NCBI GenBank assembly: GCA_003477405.1
Contig: QUDE01000014.1
Span: forward strand, 23,975-87,974
DNA length: 64,000 nucleotides
From: Ruminococcaceae bacterium AM07-15
GTDB taxonomy: Bacteria > Bacillota > Clostridia > Oscillospirales > Butyricicoccaceae
Direction of reading: 5' to 3'
Below the pieces are notes generated by a model. The model searched no databases. It had not been told where the DNA came from and worked only from the letters and a program-made list of their open reading frames with translations. The position numbers and the translations under genes are program-made. This document shows, piece after piece, positions 8,907 to 17,654 of the stretch (the stretch's first letter is position 1; each line of letters starts with the position of its first letter).

Positions 8907-9929
8907 TTACATCATCTGCCGCCGCCAGGACAGGTTCATGGTACCGTCCTGCATCACCGACAGATTGTCCAAAGTTTTGCCAGTGCCCAGAGCCACACAG
9001 GAGATGGCGTCGTCGGCCACACGGGTGGCAATGCCGGTCTTGGATTCGATCAGCTTGTCAAAGCCATAGATCAGGCTGCCGCCGCCGGTCATGACAATGC
9101 CGTTTGTGGCAATGTCGCCCACCAGTTCAGGAGCGGTGCGCTCCAGCACGAAATGTACCGCCTCCACGATCTTGGTGGACACCTCTTCAAAGGCCTCCAG
9201 CAATTCGGTGGAAGTGACGGTGAACACCCGGGGCAGACCGGTCATCAGGCAGCGGCCCTTGACCTCCATGCTCACTTCCTCTTCCCGGGGATAGACACAG
9301 CCAATGGTCATTTTCAGCTCTTCTGCTGTGCGCTCACCGATGAGCACATTGTGCTTGCGGCGCACATATTTGACGATGGCATCGTCGAACTTATCGCCGG
9401 CCACCTTGATGGAAGTGCTTTCCACCATGCCGCCCAGGGAAATGACCGCCACATCGGTGGTGCCGCCGCCGATGTCCACGATCATATTGCCGTCGGGCTT
9501 GGAGATCTCAATGCCAGCGCCGATGGCCGCAGCCACAGGTTCCTCGATGAGATAGACCTTCCGTGCACCGGCCTGGGTGCCGGCGTCGATGACGGCACGC
9601 TCTTCCACCTCGGTGATGATGGAAGGCACACAGATGACCACATTGGGCTTGAACAGACGGAAGCCCAGCACCTTATGGATGAATTCCTTGATCATTTTCT
9701 CCGTCATTTCATAATCGGAGATGACGCCGTCCCGCAGGGGACGCACAGCAATGATGTTGCCCGGTGTACGGCCCAGCATTTTCTGGGCATCCTCACCGAT
9801 GGCCAGGATCTTACCGGTGGACTTGTCCACCGCCACAACAGAAGGCTCGCACAAAACGATGCCCTTACCTTTTACATAAACCAGTACGGAAGCCGTACCC
9901 AGATCAATTCCGATATCGCCTGCTGACAT
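8907..9929 (-). CDS. mreB: Rod-shape determining protein MreB
   Basis: Actin-like cytoskeletal ATPase of 340 residues that guides lateral cell-wall synthesis at the membrane. Seen: phosphate-1 motif DIGIDLGTASV at residues 5-15, EPVAAAIGAG, phosphate-2 motif VDIGGGTTDVAVIS and the adenosine motif GIVMTGGGSLIYGF. The ATG at 9929 gives the family length and has a GGAG site upstream; earlier in-frame starts would run into the leader. mreC and mreD are not adjacent, so this could be the Mbl/MreBH-type stand-alone copy. Promoter at 10062-10090, terminator at 8864-8898, and a Spo0A-like box upstream. Confidence 0.95.
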   Translation of the reverse strand: MSAGDIGIDLGTASVLVYVKGKGIVLCEPSVVAVDKSTGKILAIGEDAQKMLGRTPGNIIAVRPLRDGVISDYEMTEKMIKEFIHKVLGFRLFKPNVVICVPSIITEVEERAVIDAGTQAGARKVYLIEEPVAAAIGAGIEISKPDGNMIVDIGGGTTDVAVISLGGMVESTSIKVAGDKFDDAIVKYVRRKHNVLIGERTAEELKMTIGCVYPREEEVSMEVKGRCLMTGLPRVFTVTSTELLEAFEEVSTKIVEAVHFVLERTAPELVGDIATNGIVMTGGGSLIYGFDKLIESKTGIATRVADDAISCVALGTGKTLDNLSVMQDGTMNLSWRRQMM

Positions 9930-10061
9930 ATCTTTCCCGCTCCATTTCTCCGGCCGCCTGCTTTCAGGGCCCGTCCCCGCTGCCGGGTGGGGTCTGGGCG
10001 CCCATTTCTCCAAATCTTCACACAAAACCACAGTTGGTTTGTTCTTTCCATAGCTCTTTTT

Positions 10062-10090
10062 ATTATACCCAACCAGAATCATGTTTTCAA
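10062..10090 (-). promoter_or_regulatory. mreB promoter
   Basis: Minus-strand TTGAAA (10085-10090), 17-bp spacer, perfect TATAAT (10062-10067), leaving a 5' leader of about 125 nt before mreB. Confidence 0.8.
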
Positions 10091-10107
10091 CACATTCTTT
10101 TGATTTC

Positions 10108-10116
10108 TTTGTCGAA
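10108..10116 (+). promoter_or_regulatory. Spo0A-like box upstream of mreB
   Basis: TTTGTCGAA matches the Spo0A box core TGTCGAA. It lies about 18 bp upstream of the mreB -35 and upstream of the divergent promoter at 10148. Function is inferred from the match only. Confidence 0.45.
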
Positions 10117-10147
10117 AAAACGCCCAAAAGGGTATGCACCCAGCTCA

Positions 10148-10176
10148 TTGTTTCTAAAATTTTAACATGCTATGAT
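10148..10176 (+). promoter_or_regulatory. Promoter of the small glycine-rich protein gene
   Basis: TTGTTT (10148-10153), 17-bp spacer, TATGAT (10171-10176), about 50 bp before the start at 10229. Confidence 0.6.
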
Positions 10177-10228
10177 AAAAATGAAAATGGACGCGTCCTT
10201 TTCATATTTTCTCAAGGAGGTACAGATC

Positions 10229-10429
10229 ATGCAACAGTGGAAAAAGTCTATGTTGGAAGTCCAATCCTGGGGCACCGGTCCGCAGGCGGAGAAAGCCAGA
10301 GCCGCTCTGGCCAAAGACCAGGCCGTAAAGACCGTTGTCAAGCATGCCGCTGTGGGCGGCATCGTCGCCGGCCCTGCCGGAGCGGTGGTAGGTGCAATCG
10401 TGGGAAAGGCGAAAAACGACGCCAAATAA
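10229..10429 (+). CDS. Small glycine-zipper-like protein
   Basis: A 66-residue protein. Its N-terminal half is charged and helical, and its C-terminal half (residues 44-60) is GGIVAGPAGAVVGAIVGKA, a glycine-zipper pattern typical of small membrane-inserting or oligomerising peptides. The ATG at 10229 follows an AAGGAGG site; a longer frame from 10172 would place the promoter inside the gene. It has its own promoter and terminator, so it is an independent unit. No family is recognised. Confidence 0.7.
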   Translation: MQQWKKSMLEVQSWGTGPQAEKARAALAKDQAVKTVVKHAAVGGIVAGPAGAVVGAIVGKAKNDAK

Positions 10430-10437
10430 GCTTTTTT

Positions 10438-10476
10438 CCAAAAGAGGGACAGGAAAATTTCCTGTCCCTCTTTTAT
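10438..10476. terminator. Bidirectional terminator
   Basis: Near-perfect inverted repeat AAAGAGGGACAGGAAA/TTTCCTGTCCCTCTTT with T runs on both strands, between the small glycine-rich gene and the convergent comF unit. Confidence 0.9.
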
Positions 10477-10487
10477 TTCTCCCTATT

Positions 10488-10556
10488 CTACACAATGCGC
10501 CGGTACATCTGCTCCACTTCGGCCAAGTCCTTCATCCCGGCCAAACAAAATTCCAT
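10488..10556 (-). pseudogene. Remnant of a GNAT acetyltransferase N-terminus
   Basis: A 22-codon frame begins 2 nt after the comF stop and encodes MEFCLAGMKDLAEVEQMYRR plus two residues before TAG. This reads like the first beta strand and helix of a GNAT-family N-acetyltransferase (pattern: beta strand, then DL..V..MY). The rest of the domain is missing and the shared terminator follows at once. It may be a deletion scar rather than a functional peptide. Confidence 0.4.
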
Positions 10557-10558
10557 TT

Positions 10559-11254
10559 TCACACCCCTTTCCCGGTTTTCTCCCCCGGACGCTTGGCAAA
10601 GGTGCGGGCAAACGCCGCCCCATATACCTCCCGGGCCCCGGCCTCGCGGAGCACCCGGGCACATTCCGACAGGGTACTGCCGGTGGTGAGTACATCGTCC
10701 ACCACAAGCACCCGTTGGGCGCGAACAAGCGCCTCTTTTCCCGGCACCACGCCAAAGGCCCCCAGCACATTGGCCCGTCGCTGAGCCGCTTTCAGCCGGT
10801 ACATAGGCCTTGTGTTCCGCCTCTTCTCCAGCAGCGGTTCCAGAGGAAGTCCCAGTTCTCTGGCCAAAGGCTTGGCCAGCTTTTGCGCCTGCTCATATCC
10901 CCGCTTCCGTTTGACTTTTGGATGACAGGGCACATAGCATACCAGGTCGATCTGTTCCGAAAGACCGGTTTCCCGCACCCGGTTGGCCAGCAGCACACCA
11001 AAGATCTCTCCGTTTTGAGCTGCCCCCCGGAACTTGAACCGATGCACACCCCGGCGCACATCCCCTTCATAAGGGTAAACGCACACCGAGCCTGCCACAA
11101 AGGGAAGCTTTCCCTGTTTCCAGCCCTCTTTCAGCGTTTCCCGCCCGGCACAAGCCGGACAAAGCCGGGCCGCCTTTTCCTTTCCCCAAAGAAAGCGTCC
11201 GCATATAGCACACCGGGGCGGAAACAGCCAATCAAGTAAGGTCCATGGCTTCAT
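10559..11254 (-). CDS. comF: ComF family protein (phosphoribosyltransferase fold)
   Basis: A 231-residue ComF-type protein, associated with DNA uptake or single-stranded DNA handling during transformation. Seen: N-terminal zinc-finger cysteines CAIC (15-18) and CPAC, and the PRPP-binding loop VLVVDDVLTTGSTLSE in the C-terminal half. The start overlaps the end of recD2 by 23 nt, so the pair is coupled. Other competence genes are not in the window, so uptake competence cannot be claimed. Confidence 0.88.
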   Translation of the reverse strand: MKPWTLLDWLFPPRCAICGRFLWGKEKAARLCPACAGRETLKEGWKQGKLPFVAGSVCVYPYEGDVRRGVHRFKFRGAAQNGEIFGVLLANRVRETGLSEQIDLVCYVPCHPKVKRKRGYEQAQKLAKPLARELGLPLEPLLEKRRNTRPMYRLKAAQRRANVLGAFGVVPGKEALVRAQRVLVVDDVLTTGSTLSECARVLREAGAREVYGAAFARTFAKRPGEKTGKGV

Positions 11255-13469
11255 AATAGCTCCTCAGTCGGTATTTGAGAGCACTGTACCGGCGGTTCTT
11301 CTGGTTGCTCTCCACCATCTGCTCCACCACACTCTGCCGCCCCACCAGCACCAGCAGCCGCTTGGCCCGGGTGACGGCAGTATAAAGAATGCTGCGGTTG
11401 AGCAGCCGAGCCGGAGCCTGGAACACCGGCACGATCACCGCCTCGTATTCGCTGCCCTGAGCCTTATGGGCGGTGATGGCATAGGCCGGTTCCAGCTGAT
11501 ACAGATCGTCAAAGGAATAGGCTGCTTCCCGATCGTCAAAACGCACCACCATCACCCGTTCGGAGCGGTCGATATAGGTGATGATCCCGGTATCTCCATT
11601 GAACACCCCGGCCCCTACCTCGGCGGTGGCGGCGCTCTGCCACAGGATGTCGTAATTATTCCGCACTTGCATCACCCGATCCCCCAAGCGGAACACATAA
11701 GGGCCATGGCGCACTTCTGCCTTGCCCTCTCCCGGCGGGTTGAGCCGCTGCTGCAGAATGCGATTGAGGGAAACCGTGCCGCACATCTGCTGCCGGGTGG
11801 GGCAGACCACCTGGATGTTCTGTGGATCGATGCCGAAATGCCCGGGGATACGGGAAGAAACCAGGCTGGCCACCGTCTCCACCGCCTGCTCCGGTGCAGA
11901 GGCGGCAGAAAAATAGAAATCCCCCTGGGTCAGACGGAGCTCCGGCATCTCTCCCCGGTTGATCCGGTGGGCGTTCATGACGATCTGGCTGTTCTGGGCC
12001 TGGCGGAAGATCTCGGTGAGATGGACCTTGGGCACAAAATCACAGGCCAGCAAATCGGAGAAAACGCTGCCTGCCCACACCGGCGGCAACTGATCGGCAT
12101 CCCCGATGAGCACCAGCCGGGTATGGGGTTTCATGGCCTCCAGCAAAGAGGCGGTGAGGGAAATGTCCAGCATAGAGGCTTCGTCCACCACGATCACATC
12201 GGCAGGCAGAGGGTTGTCCTTGTTCCGTTTGAAGCGCATGACCCCTTCTTCCGGAGAAAAGGCGGCTTCCAGCATCCGGTGCAGGGTCTTGGCCTCCCTG
12301 TGACACACCTCGCTGAGTTTCTTGGCCGCCCGGCCGGTGGGGGCACAGAGAAAGACCGTCAGACCGTTCTGATCCAGCAAGGACAAAAGTCCCTGTACCG
12401 CTGTGGTCTTACCGGTACCCGGCCCGCCAGTAATCAGGGACAAAGCCCCGTGGAAGCACAGGCCCATGGCCTCTTTTTGCTTTTCTGCATAAGCCATCCC
12501 CTGCTCTTTCTCGGTGCGGGCAATCATCTTTTCCAGGTTCCGCGGCGCTTCCAGGTGCATGCTCAGCAGCCGCACCACCTCCCGGGCCACGGTGTTCTCC
12601 TGGCGGAACAGGGTGGCCAGATAGACCATGGGCTGGCTCCGGATATCCTCTTCCACCACCTGCTGCCGCTGCAACAGCTCCTCCAGTTGATCTTCCACAT
12701 CCTCTTCCCCTGCGCCGCACAGGGATGCGGTGGCCGTCAGCAGTTTTTTCCGAGGAATAAAGCAATGGCCGCTTTGCAGATTGAAGGTAAGCTCATACAA
12801 AACAGCAGCCCGCAGCCGCACCGGGCTCAAAGGGTCCATGCCCATGTGCCGGGCGGCCTCGTCCACCTGGCCAAAATCCAGACCGAACCGCTCCTGGCAC
12901 AAAAGATAGGGGTCTTCCCGCAAAGTCTGCTCTGCATAAGCTCCATAGACCTTATAAACCCCGGCGGCGCACCACATGGGCAGACCACTCTCGGTGAAAA
13001 ACTGCAAAAGGGCACGCATGGCATTTTGCTGGAGAAAATTCTGCTGGATCTCCCGGGCTTTCCGCGGGCTGATGCCCCGCACCGTCTCCAGAAGCTCCGG
13101 CTGGCTGGCCAGCACATCAAAGGTGTCCTCCCCGAATTTTTCCACAATGGCCATGGCAGTTTTGGGACCAATGCCCTTGACGGTGCGGGAGGCCAGATAG
13201 TCGTAGATCCCCTGGGCTGTAGAGGGCAGCAGCCGTTCATAGGAGAGGACGGAAAACTGAGGGCCGTATTCCGGATGGGTCACATAGTTGCCGTAGGCGA
13301 CGATGCTCTCCCCTGCCCCCAGATAGGGCATGACGCCGGTGATCACCAGCTCCTCCCCCACGCCCAGATCCACTCGGGCCACCGCCCAGCCGCTGTCGTC
13401 ATTCTTATAAATCAGAGTATCCACTACACCCTGTATCTTCTCCAGCTCCCGCTCTGTTGTCCCTTCCAT
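11232..13469 (-). CDS. recD2: RecD2-type ATP-dependent DNA helicase
   Basis: Superfamily 1B 5'-3' helicase of 745 residues, the RecBC-independent RecD2 (YrrC) type. Seen: N-terminal OB-like region, helix-hairpin-helix TVKGIGPKTAMAIVEKFG, Walker A LITGGPGTGKTTAV near residue 345, Walker B VVDEASMLDI, motif III IGDADQLPPVWAGS, SH3-like insert, AITAHKAQGSEYEAV and YTAVTRAKRLLVLVG. The ATG at 13469 has GGAGGGAG 9 nt upstream and removes a Gly/Ser/Lys-rich false extension. It overlaps an upstream small membrane protein gene by 65 nt. Confidence 0.95.
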   Translation of the reverse strand: MEGTTERELEKIQGVVDTLIYKNDDSGWAVARVDLGVGEELVITGVMPYLGAGESIVAYGNYVTHPEYGPQFSVLSYERLLPSTAQGIYDYLASRTVKGIGPKTAMAIVEKFGEDTFDVLASQPELLETVRGISPRKAREIQQNFLQQNAMRALLQFFTESGLPMWCAAGVYKVYGAYAEQTLREDPYLLCQERFGLDFGQVDEAARHMGMDPLSPVRLRAAVLYELTFNLQSGHCFIPRKKLLTATASLCGAGEEDVEDQLEELLQRQQVVEEDIRSQPMVYLATLFRQENTVAREVVRLLSMHLEAPRNLEKMIARTEKEQGMAYAEKQKEAMGLCFHGALSLITGGPGTGKTTAVQGLLSLLDQNGLTVFLCAPTGRAAKKLSEVCHREAKTLHRMLEAAFSPEEGVMRFKRNKDNPLPADVIVVDEASMLDISLTASLLEAMKPHTRLVLIGDADQLPPVWAGSVFSDLLACDFVPKVHLTEIFRQAQNSQIVMNAHRINRGEMPELRLTQGDFYFSAASAPEQAVETVASLVSSRIPGHFGIDPQNIQVVCPTRQQMCGTVSLNRILQQRLNPPGEGKAEVRHGPYVFRLGDRVMQVRNNYDILWQSAATAEVGAGVFNGDTGIITYIDRSERVMVVRFDDREAAYSFDDLYQLEPAYAITAHKAQGSEYEAVIVPVFQAPARLLNRSILYTAVTRAKRLLVLVGRQSVVEQMVESNQKNRRYSALKYRLRSYYEAMDLT

Positions 13470-13734
13470 CTGGGAAAACTCCCTCCTCTCCTTCTTCTTC
13501 CTGCTTCCAGGCCCCGGGGAAACGCAGGGCACACAGCCTTCTGGCCCACAAAAGCATCTTTTTCTGTTCCCAGGGGGTCAGTCCTTCCAGGGAAATATGT
13601 ATATCCACCCGTAGTCTCCCCCTCAGATGATGGAGCAGCACAAAGCTGTACCACTCCAGCACCCAGGCCGCAAGGCCCATACAGGCCAGTGCCGCAAGCA
13701 GGCTGACGGTATAAAAGCCGCAATCCACATCCAT
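13405..13734 (-). CDS. Putative small membrane protein overlapping recD2
   Basis: A 109-residue frame with one hydrophobic stretch (residues 6-36, LLAALACMGLAAWVLEWYSFVLL in part) and a basic/acidic tail. It starts 8 nt after an AAGGGGGG site and its last 65 nt overlap the start of recD2, so it may translate ahead of recD2. A competing frame in the same place is less plausible because it lacks the hydrophobic segment. No family recognised; coding status is moderate. Confidence 0.5.
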   Translation of the reverse strand: MDVDCGFYTVSLLAALACMGLAAWVLEWYSFVLLHHLRGRLRVDIHISLEGLTPWEQKKMLLWARRLCALRFPGAWKQEEEGEEGVFPDGRDNRAGAGEDTGCSGYSDL

Positions 13735-13805
13735 CCCCCCTTGGTGCAGGATATGCGCATTGCGGCTTTTTGGTGAGTCTTTTCCGGTTTTCTACCGGGG
13801 AAACA

Positions 13806-15218
13806 TCATTTCTGGCGGCTCCACTTGACGCCTTGCAGGGTGTCCTCCAGCAAGATGCCCTGGGCCTTCAGTTCATCCCGGATGCGATCAGCGGTGGCAA
13901 AGTCCTTGTTCTTCCGGGCCTCCTGCCGCTGGGCGATCAGTTTTTCGATCTCCTCTTCCAGACCGCTCTCCTCCGGCTGGGAAAGCTGACGGGCCTTTTC
14001 CACCAGATCCAGAGACAGCACCTGGTCAAAATCTTCCAGAAGCCACAGCTTGGTGGCGTCGTTCACCGGCGCTTTCAGCACATCGTACACCGCAGTGACC
14101 GCCAAAGAGGTGTTCAGGTCATTGTCCAGACCACGGCGGAAGTTCTCCTGCAGCGCCTTGGCCCCTTCTTTGTCCACTTCTTCCCCTTCCTTGGGAGAAA
14201 GGGCTGCCACTCTCTGCAGCAGTTTCTGATAGGCCAGAGCGGCGTTCTGCATTCCTTCATCGGAAAACACCAGGGACTTGCGGTAATGGGACTGAAGGCA
14301 GAAAAAGCGATAAACCAGGGGATCATATCCCTGTTTTTCCAGCAGGGAGACGGTGAGGAACTCCCCTTTGGATTTGCTCATCTTGCCGCTGGTGGTGTTG
14401 AGATGATGGACATGGAACCAGTAATTGCACCATTTGTGGCCAAAGTAAGCTTCGCTCTGGGCGATCTCATTGGTGTGATGAGGGAAGGCGTTGTCAATGC
14501 CGCCTGCATGGATATCCAGAGTGTCTCCCAAATACCGGCGGCTGATGCAGGAGCATTCAATGTGCCAGCCGGGATAACCTACGCCCCAGGGGCTGTCCCA
14601 CTTCAGTTCCTGATCCTCAAACTTGGACTTGGTGAACCACAGCACAAAATCGGTTTTGTTCCGCTTGTTTGTGTCCTCCTCCACGCCGTCCCGCACACCC
14701 ACGGCCAGATCTTCCTGGTCCTGTTTGTTGAACACATAGTATTCCTTCAGCTTGGAGGTGTCGAAATACACATTGCCGCCGGCCTCATAAGCAAAGCCCT
14801 TTTCCAGAAGGCCCTCAATCATCTCGATAAAATCCGGGATACAGTTGGTGGCCGGCTCCACCACATCGGGCCGCTTGATGTTCAGTTTGCGGCAGTCTTC
14901 AAAAAAGGCATCGGTATAAAACCGAGCGATCTCCATGACGGTTTTGTGTTCCCGCTTGGCGCCCTTGAGCATTTTGTCCTCGCCGGTATCGGCATCGCTG
15001 GACAGATGCCCCACATCGGTGATGTTCATCACCCGGGTTACATCGTACCCCAGATACCGCAGGTATTTTTCCAGCACATCCTCCATGATGTAGCTGCGCA
15101 GGTTGCCGATGTGGGCATAGTGATACACCGTGGGGCCGCAGGTATACATCTTCACCTTTCCCGGCTCCAGAGACACAAATTCTTCCTTTTTCCGGGTGAG
15201 GCTGTTATACAGTTCCAT
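13806..15218 (-). CDS. cysS: Cysteinyl-tRNA synthetase
   Basis: Class I synthetase of 470 residues that charges tRNA-Cys. Seen: CGPTVYHYAHIGNLRSY with the first zinc-binding Cys and the HIGH-like HIGN, zinc ligands in the ECSCIS region, KMSKSKG (the KMSKS loop) and a C-terminal anticodon-binding helical domain. The AGGAGG site 8 nt before the ATG supports the start. Downstream end of the recA-recX-rimO-pgsA-cysS gene group. Confidence 0.97.
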   Translation of the reverse strand: MELYNSLTRKKEEFVSLEPGKVKMYTCGPTVYHYAHIGNLRSYIMEDVLEKYLRYLGYDVTRVMNITDVGHLSSDADTGEDKMLKGAKREHKTVMEIARFYTDAFFEDCRKLNIKRPDVVEPATNCIPDFIEMIEGLLEKGFAYEAGGNVYFDTSKLKEYYVFNKQDQEDLAVGVRDGVEEDTNKRNKTDFVLWFTKSKFEDQELKWDSPWGVGYPGWHIECSCISRRYLGDTLDIHAGGIDNAFPHHTNEIAQSEAYFGHKWCNYWFHVHHLNTTSGKMSKSKGEFLTVSLLEKQGYDPLVYRFFCLQSHYRKSLVFSDEGMQNAALAYQKLLQRVAALSPKEGEEVDKEGAKALQENFRRGLDNDLNTSLAVTAVYDVLKAPVNDATKLWLLEDFDQVLSLDLVEKARQLSQPEESGLEEEIEKLIAQRQEARKNKDFATADRIRDELKAQGILLEDTLQGVKWSRQK

Positions 15219-15233
15219 GGCAGGGTCCTCCTG

Positions 15234-15782
15234 TTATTTTTTGGATGTGGCGCCATCGGCCACGATATCCCAGTTGCGCTTCATATAGTCGAAACCGGAA
15301 TAGAGGGTGATGAGGGTCATGGCCCAGCCGCTCACCGTCTGCACCACCATGGGCCAGCCCAGGATGTCGGTGAGGAAAATGGCGGCGGTGCCCACGATCT
15401 GCAAAGTGGTCTTCACCTTGCCCGACCAGGCAGCGGCCAGCACCCGGCCCTTGCCGATGGCCACGATGCGCAGGGAAGTGATGATGAATTCCCGGGCCAG
15501 GATGATGAACACCATCACGCTGTTCATCTCACTCCGCTGGATAAAGAGCAGCAGCGCAGCGCACACCAACAGTTTATCGGCCAGAGGGTCGACAAATTTG
15601 CCGAAATCGGTGATCTGATTGTAATGCCGGGCGATATAGCCGTCCAGCGCATCGGTCATGCTGGCCAGCAAAAAGATGCAAAGAGCAATGATATCGCAGG
15701 TCTGAGTGCCCTGATAGGCAAAATAAATGAAAAAGGGAATCATCCCCACCCGGATCAGGGTGATCTTATTGGCTGTGGTCAT
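15234..15782 (-). CDS. pgsA: CDP-diacylglycerol-glycerol-3-phosphate 3-phosphatidyltransferase
   Basis: Integral membrane enzyme (182 residues) that makes phosphatidylglycerol phosphate. The CDP-alcohol phosphatidyltransferase signature is complete at residues 45-70 (DALDGYIAR, then G, D and D in FGKFVDPLADK). Several hydrophobic helices follow. AAGGAGG precedes the ATG. It sits between rimO and cysS, as in many Clostridia. Confidence 0.95.
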   Translation of the reverse strand: MTTANKITLIRVGMIPFFIYFAYQGTQTCDIIALCIFLLASMTDALDGYIARHYNQITDFGKFVDPLADKLLVCAALLLFIQRSEMNSVMVFIILAREFIITSLRIVAIGKGRVLAAAWSGKVKTTLQIVGTAAIFLTDILGWPMVVQTVSGWAMTLITLYSGFDYMKRNWDIVADGATSKK

Positions 15783-15799
15783 TTTTGCAGATTTCCTCC

Positions 15800-17128
15800 T
15801 TAACCGACGATCTCGCCGTACAGTTCGGCGCCGACGCCGTTTTCGATCTCCACTGTGACAAAGTTCCCCTCTTCCACCGGCTCTTCCGAATAGAAGTAGA
15901 CGATACCGTCCACATCAGGGGAATCCATATAAGTGCGGCCAAAGTACATTTCGTGCTCTGCATCATAGCCGCAGCAAAGCACCTTTTGCTGTGTTCCCAC
16001 CAAAGTCTGGGAGAACTGATCCATCACCGCATCCTGTAGTTCCACCAAAATCTCCTGGCGGCGCCGTTTTTCCTCTTCGGGGATCTGGTTTTCCATCCGG
16101 GCGGCCACGGTGCCTTCCTCCTGGGAATAGGCAAACACCCCGGCCCGCTCCAGCTTGTATTCATCCAGGAAACGGTACAGCTCGTCAAACTCCTCTTCGG
16201 TCTCCCCAGGGAAGCCCACAATGAGGGAGGTACGGATGACGGCCTTGGGGAACCGGCGGCGAATGGTCTCCACCCGCTCCCGGATCAGCGCCCCATCCCC
16301 CCGCCGGTTCATGGCGGAAAGCACCCGGTCGCTGATATGCTGCATGGGGATATCGAAATAAGGGATGGCATTTTCGTACTTTTCCATCACATCCAGCAGT
16401 TCATCGTCCAGCTCATCGGGATAGAGGTAATGCAGGCGCACCCATTCCACCCCGGGGATCTGGCAAAGTCCTTCCAGAAGCTCTGGCAGCATCCGCTTGC
16501 CATAGAGATCGGTGCCGTAGCGGGTGGTGTCCTGGGCGATGACCAGCAGCTCTTTGGCACCTTTTTCCGCCAAAACCCGGGCCTCCTCCAGGACATTCTC
16601 CATGGGACGGCTGCGGAAGGGTCCCCGCAAAGCGGGAATGATGCAGTAGCTGCAATGGTTGTTGCACCCTTCGGCAATGCGCAGGAAAGCGGAATAGGGC
16701 TTTGTGAGAAGCTGCCGGTCTCCTTCCAGGGCCGCCTGGGCACTTTGACCCAGATAGGCCTGACGCCGTCCGGCCAGAGCTCCCTTCACCGCCAGGACGA
16801 TGTCGGTATAGCTGCCGGTGCCGCAGATGGCGTCCACCTCGGGCATCTCCTGGAGAATCTCCTCCTTATACCGCTCCACCAGACAACCGGTGGCGATGAG
16901 GGCTTTCAGCTGCCCTTCTTCTTTCAGCCGGGCCTCTTCCAAAATGGTGTTGATGGCCTCCTGTTTGGCTTCGTCGATAAATCCACAGGTGTTGACAATG
17001 GCCACATCGGCCTTGCGGAGATCCTCCACGATCTCCATTCCCTCCCGGCGCAACAGCGCCAGCATCTGCTCGGAATTGACCAGATTCTTGGCACAGCCCA
17101 GGGAATTCATATGGATCTTTATGGTCAA
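15800..17128 (-). CDS. rimO: Ribosomal protein S12 methylthiotransferase RimO
   Basis: Radical SAM methylthiotransferase (442 residues) that modifies an Asp of ribosomal protein S12. Seen: N-terminal UPF0004 domain with SLGCAKNLVNSEQM and further cysteines for the auxiliary [4Fe-4S] cluster, the radical SAM motif CNNHCSYC, and a C-terminal TRAM domain. The start is a TTG at 17128, with GGAGG 9 nt upstream. The recX stop is 4 bp before it. Confidence 0.95.
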   Translation of the reverse strand: MTIKIHMNSLGCAKNLVNSEQMLALLRREGMEIVEDLRKADVAIVNTCGFIDEAKQEAINTILEEARLKEEGQLKALIATGCLVERYKEEILQEMPEVDAICGTGSYTDIVLAVKGALAGRRQAYLGQSAQAALEGDRQLLTKPYSAFLRIAEGCNNHCSYCIIPALRGPFRSRPMENVLEEARVLAEKGAKELLVIAQDTTRYGTDLYGKRMLPELLEGLCQIPGVEWVRLHYLYPDELDDELLDVMEKYENAIPYFDIPMQHISDRVLSAMNRRGDGALIRERVETIRRRFPKAVIRTSLIVGFPGETEEEFDELYRFLDEYKLERAGVFAYSQEEGTVAARMENQIPEEEKRRRQEILVELQDAVMDQFSQTLVGTQQKVLCCGYDAEHEMYFGRTYMDSPDVDGIVYFYSEEPVEEGNFVTVEIENGVGAELYGEIVG

Positions 17129-17132
17129 AAGT

Positions 17133-17633
17133 CTATTCCTCCCTATCTGCGGCAGTTTCCTGCTCTTCCTGCTCTTCCCTCAGCTGGGGATCGCAGTACA
17201 CATCGATGGCGGTGTTGATCTGCTCCCAGGAAAAGCCTCGCCGGTACAGCCCGGCGGCAGCTTTGCGCAAAAGCCGTTTGTCGGTGTAGTGGCCCCGGAT
17301 GGTTTTTTCCAGATAGGCCACTACCTGACGGCTGCAAGGGGCCAGACCAGGCAAAATCTCCTGGGCGATCTCCTGACTGATCCCCCGGCGGCGCAGTTCC
17401 TGGTCCACCTTCTGCCGGCCAAACCCCCGGTCCACATAATACCGGGCCACCATGCGGGCATATTCCCCATCGTTGAGGGCGCCCAGCTCTGTCAGCCGTT
17501 CCACGGCGTAATCGATGCCCTCCTGGGGAAAGTTCTTGGCCGTCAGTTTGTCCCGCAGCATTTTTTCGCTCATGGCCCGAGGCGCCAGCAGCCGGGCGGC
17601 GTAATCCAATACCGCTTTGTTCTGCTCGTTCAT
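17133..17633 (-). CDS. recX: Regulatory protein RecX
   Basis: A 166-residue RecX-family modulator of RecA filaments. Seen: repeated three-helix units with typical phrases RAMSEKMLRDKL, YARMVARYYVDRGFGRQKVDQELRRRGIS and LLRKAAAGLYRRGFSW. It follows recA by 21 bp and shares the SOS promoter, which is the usual arrangement. Confidence 0.93.
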   Translation of the reverse strand: MNEQNKAVLDYAARLLAPRAMSEKMLRDKLTAKNFPQEGIDYAVERLTELGALNDGEYARMVARYYVDRGFGRQKVDQELRRRGISQEIAQEILPGLAPCSRQVVAYLEKTIRGHYTDKRLLRKAAAGLYRRGFSWEQINTAIDVYCDPQLREEQEEQETAADREE

Positions 17634-17654
17634 GCCCCTACCGTCCTTTGTCTG

